Shown piece by piece: positions 60,844 to 64,000 of a stretch of 64,000 nt of DNA. This stretch comes from Boswellia sacra. Taxonomy: Eukaryota; Streptophyta; Magnoliopsida; Sapindales; Burseraceae. Each line of letters opens with the position of its first letter. The stretch's first letter is position 1. A model generated the notes under the pieces. It was not told the DNA's origin and did no database searches. It worked only from the letters and a program-made list of their open reading frames with translations. Where the stretch lies: assembly GCA_013180625.2 (NCBI GenBank), contig SNVD02000468.1, positions 558,001 through 622,000 of the forward strand, read 5' to 3'. The position numbers and the translations under genes are program-made.

Positions 60844-62389
60844 TTTTTCGTCCCAAATGAGAACGAAGCTCATAGAGTGACGCAGTGCTAGTGATCAGTA
60901 GGTGTTAAAAGATAACTCTATTTTAGAAAATTCTTTTAGTGAAAGTTGCTTGATTATTAAATAAAAATATCTCCTACAATGCACATTATGTTATATTAAC
61001 AAACAATAGTGAAATAATATCTTTAGTAGTATACACTATATAATATATCGAAATTTTGTTTTCGCTGGGGTTTGATATATCAACATTACGACATCCTTAC
61101 AAGCGCAGGACAATTAATAAACCTTGATTTTATTGCTACTTGCATGCCATGTCAGTTGCGATAATGATTTTTTTTCAAATTTTATTCTAAATTATGTGTT
61201 TTTAATTAATGATTGATAAGTAGATGATGATGATATAATAAATGATGTAGTTGTTTTAAATTTATTTGAAGTCAATGAATGATTTTGAGATAAATATTGG
61301 TATGTACATCACTAATAGTAAGATATATATGCTCCAATAAACTTGTGTTGTAATTACCTTAATTTTCTTTATCTTTCCATGCTAATGCATATACACCCCA
61401 AAACTTATTCAAAAATCATGCATTCATCTCAAATGACAGGACAAAAAATTAAAACTATCACATCATATCATATCGCTTATTACATCATCATACCACCGAC
61501 CCAAACTTATATAAAATATACATCATTTGAGATACAATTTGTGAAGAAAATCATTATTCTTAATGCATCCTGCATAACTAACCATTTTTTAATTAAGGGT
61601 CATTTGTTATTAATTATTAAACGAGTCATTATACTCTTACTAAATGGGATCTCAAATTTTGGATATCAAATAATGTGATAAAGTCATGTGCATTACTACA
61701 TCAACAATTAAAATTTGATGGAGTTATATATGAATCCTTAAATGAGTTAGTTTAGTGATTCATGTGGCAGTGTCATGTCACTTAATAATTTAAATAATTT
61801 GTATATACGGTTGGGTAATTCCCCCGCTCTACACCTACTCAACTTTGAGACAATTACTTATGGTACAAGACGTGTCTCTTACACTTATCATTGTTTTAAA
61901 GATATTAGGCCAAACATATCTCTTACACTTGTCATTGCTTTGGTGATATATATTAGGCGAATGCTACTTCGAATGCAACAAGAATTTATGGGTATCACAC
62001 CTTCATCCCCGTGTTCTGGATTTTTTTTTTTCATTTTGCAACTTTATACTTTGATAATTGATTTAATTTACAACAAATAAAATATAAAATGTTTTGGTCT
62101 TCTATTTTTATTCATGGTGTAATTTATCAAAACAACTCTAACGACAACTTTTTCCTAAAAACCAGTACCTAAACACTATCATATATAGATTTCGATAGAA
62201 AAAAATTGATCCAAACAAATAAAGATCAGTATTTAACACTAATTCCATAACTACTAATCTCTACCATAAATCAAATAAAAAATACTATAATGAGACAAAT
62301 TATAGTACTCTTATTTCACTGTAAATACAAACTCTTAAAAATAGAAGCTTGAGATAGATTTAATTAGAGAGAAAAAGATTTAAAATTCA
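60844..62389. other. Upstream DNA of copy 4 and AT-rich spacer
   Basis: 60844-61160 resembles upstream DNA of the intact gene (35195-35300 plus 36855-37040) without the MULE. The rest is AT-rich. Open frames at 61343-61678 and 61775-62080 have no domain or coding pattern that I recognise. Confidence 0.5.
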
Positions 62390-63045
62390 TGAGACAATTT
62401 CTTATAAAAGTTTGTCTTGATCCAAGAATAAAGAGTGAGTTATGGCATATGATTTCCACTAAAATTGTTAGTTTTAGCTCACAAATCCTAGCTGAATTCG
62501 GTGTCAGACCTAGTGACCCTCGCTCCTACGCAAGAAGGATTGTGCTACTATGCAACTTGGAAGAGATGTGCTCATGCGCATGGTGAGTTACGCCATTATG
62601 CAACGATAGGGGAAAGACGCTTTATCTTTAGGTAGAGACCTTGTACTCCTACAGAAAGCATATCGCACCATGACGCCAACGACAATTATTGTTCATGAAC
62701 AGGATACTATTTAAAGGTTTTCTCTTCTATTTGAGAGAGGATTTCAAAATATTCTTTTGTAGGGTTTCTAAGGAAACGCACAAGGCTAAGAAAGAGTGTT
62801 GTTCTTAGTGAGAGAGAGTATCGTAACACCTTGTAATTCATTTTTCTTTATAGTGAAATTCTTCTGTAGCCTTCCCAAAGGATGTAGGTTCTCCTTGAAT
62901 CGAACCGCTTAAATCTTGGTGTCCTCTCTTGTGTTTATTATTGCTTGCTTGGTTGCTTGCCTTGATTGATATCTCTATTGTGCTTTGTTTTTGCTTGATT
63001 CTTGGGTGAAACTGGTTGGCGAAGATCCTTAGTTTCATAATAATG

Positions 63046-63058
63046 TGGTATCAGAGCC
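63046..63058 (+). other. Primer-binding site of the right-end Copia
   Basis: Reads TGGTATCAGAGCC, complementary to the initiator methionine tRNA 3' end. Confidence 0.93.
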
Positions 63059-63118
63059 TTGGTTTTGGCTTGTTTCTACATATAACCTTTTCATGAAAAA
63101 TCCTAAAGGAGAAGCAAT

Positions 63119-63865
63119 GGCTAGAGCAAAGTTTGAAATAAAGCAGTTTGATGGCAATGGTGACTTTGGTCTTTGGAAGAAGAAGATGATGGCGATTCTT
63201 GTACAATAGAAGTGTGCAAAGGCTCTTAAAGGAAAAACTACCCTAAAAGATCTATCTCAGGAAGAGAAAGATGACATCATGGAGACAGCCTATAGCACTC
63301 TCATACTCTACTTGGCAGATAGTGTTCTGTGGCAAATCGATGGAGAGAATATTGTGGCAAAGATTTGGCTAAAACTTGAATCTTTGTATATGACTAAATC
63401 TTTCTCTAATAAGGTTTATCTTAAAGAGCAACTGTTTGGGTTCAAAATGGACCCATCTAAGACACTAGAAGATAAACTTGATGACTTTAAAAAGATTGCG
63501 GTTGATCTTGCCAATGTTGATAAGAAAACCAGATAGTTATACTATTAAACTCTCTACCAGATAAATTCAGGGAGGTTAAATTTGTTATTAAATATGGTAG
63601 AGATAGTCTTGATCTGAATGATGTACTTGGGGCTTTGAGATATAGGGAGTCTTGATCTGAATGATGTACTTGGGGTTTTGAGATCTAGGAAGCCTGAGAT
63701 GAGGACTAAGAGAAAAACTGGAAATAATGGAGATGGTTTGACAATGAGAGGTAGATCTGAGAAGAGAGAGCCAAAGGGCAAGGGCAAGTTGAGATCAAAG
63801 TCTAAATACAAGCAATGCTATCACTGCAAGAAGGAGGGTCATTTCAGGCGTCACTGCCCTGATTA
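63119..63865 (+). pseudogene. Gag of the right-end Copia, with CCHC knuckle
   Basis: Starts MARAKFEIKQFDGNGDFGLW, has a stop at Q (TAG about 63208), then LYLADSVLWQIDGENIVAKI and KTLEDKLDDFKKIAVDLAN, a UBN2-type capsid segment. A 43-bp tandem duplication (63605 and 63648) shifts the frame. A basic part and the knuckle CYHCKKEGHFRRHC follow. The knuckle binds retrotransposon RNA in active relatives. Confidence 0.88.
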
Positions 63866-64000
63866 GAAGAACAAAAAAGAGAAAGGAGTTGAGGATGGTG
63901 ATGTAGCTGTGGCATCAAATCTTACTATGAAGGTGCACAAGTTTTAACAATGTTAGACATGAGATGTGATGATGAGTGGATTCTTGATTCAGGCTTTACA

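Larger units (their letters stand above)
62390..64000 (+). mobile_element. 5' part of a Tork-like Copia retrotransposon, cut by window end
   Basis: A probable 5' LTR (exact start not found; a TATTTAAAGG promoter-like site is at 62709) ends close before a primer-binding site at 63046. Gag follows, and the start of a protease region (DEWILDSG, 63974-63997) lies at the window edge. In-frame stops already in gag show that this copy is inactive. Confidence 0.8.

Overview
The window is nuclear DNA of a flowering plant, most likely a eudicot. The evidence is AT-rich non-coding DNA, spliced genes with short exons, plant-type retrotransposons (Sirevirus, Tork-like, Ty3/gypsy), CACTA and Mutator-like DNA transposons, and a tandem family of plant-specific 2-oxoglutarate/Fe(II) dioxygenases of the 'ACC oxidase homolog' type. 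I cannot name the species. Gene content is low and most of the 64 kb is nested mobile DNA.

Layout. (1) 221-3885 is a long gypsy-type solo LTR. (2) 3992-26893 is one minus-strand Sirevirus (Copia) with both LTRs, primer-binding site, gag, pol and an extra env-position ORF. It has been split by an 11.0 kb CACTA transposon (5344-16345, target duplication TCA) and by a 1.4 kb solo LTR (16600-18009, duplication TAGAT). The CACTA itself holds a 2.0 kb Copia solo LTR (8842-10835, duplication AAAGG) and exon-like fragments of at least five unrelated host genes: a TSO1-like CXC protein, a kinesin, a formin, an RBP45/47 RNA-binding protein and a TOPLESS-family corepressor. (3) 26909-35194 and 58797-60843 carry the dioxygenase cluster. 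One gene (33765-35194) is intact. Three relatives are broken, and one orphan final exon lies in the opposite orientation. (4) 35305-36844 is a small Mutator-like element sitting about 110 bp upstream of the start codon of the intact gene. (5) 39330-43355 is a block of three different tandem repeats, including three roughly 790-bp units that each fold back on themselves. (6) 44322-57273 is a 13 kb Mutator-like element with about 400-bp terminal inverted repeats and a 9-bp target duplication. It contains a decayed FAR1-type transposase gene and was later hit by a Copia element (48922-about 56176), which was in turn hit by a gypsy element now reduced to a solo LTR (51387-54855). (7) 57327-58322 may be a hAT-like element. 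(8) 62390-64000 is the 5' part of another Copia element, cut by the window end.

How it fits together. The dioxygenases arose by duplication, since coding exons, 3' flanks and upstream DNA are all similar between the copies at 33765 and 58797. Later insertions pushed the copies apart. Only one copy still encodes all catalytic residues, and it depends on two GC-AG introns. The insertion order can be read from the nesting and from target duplications at nearly every junction. All identifications come from reading the translated sequence; no database search was run.
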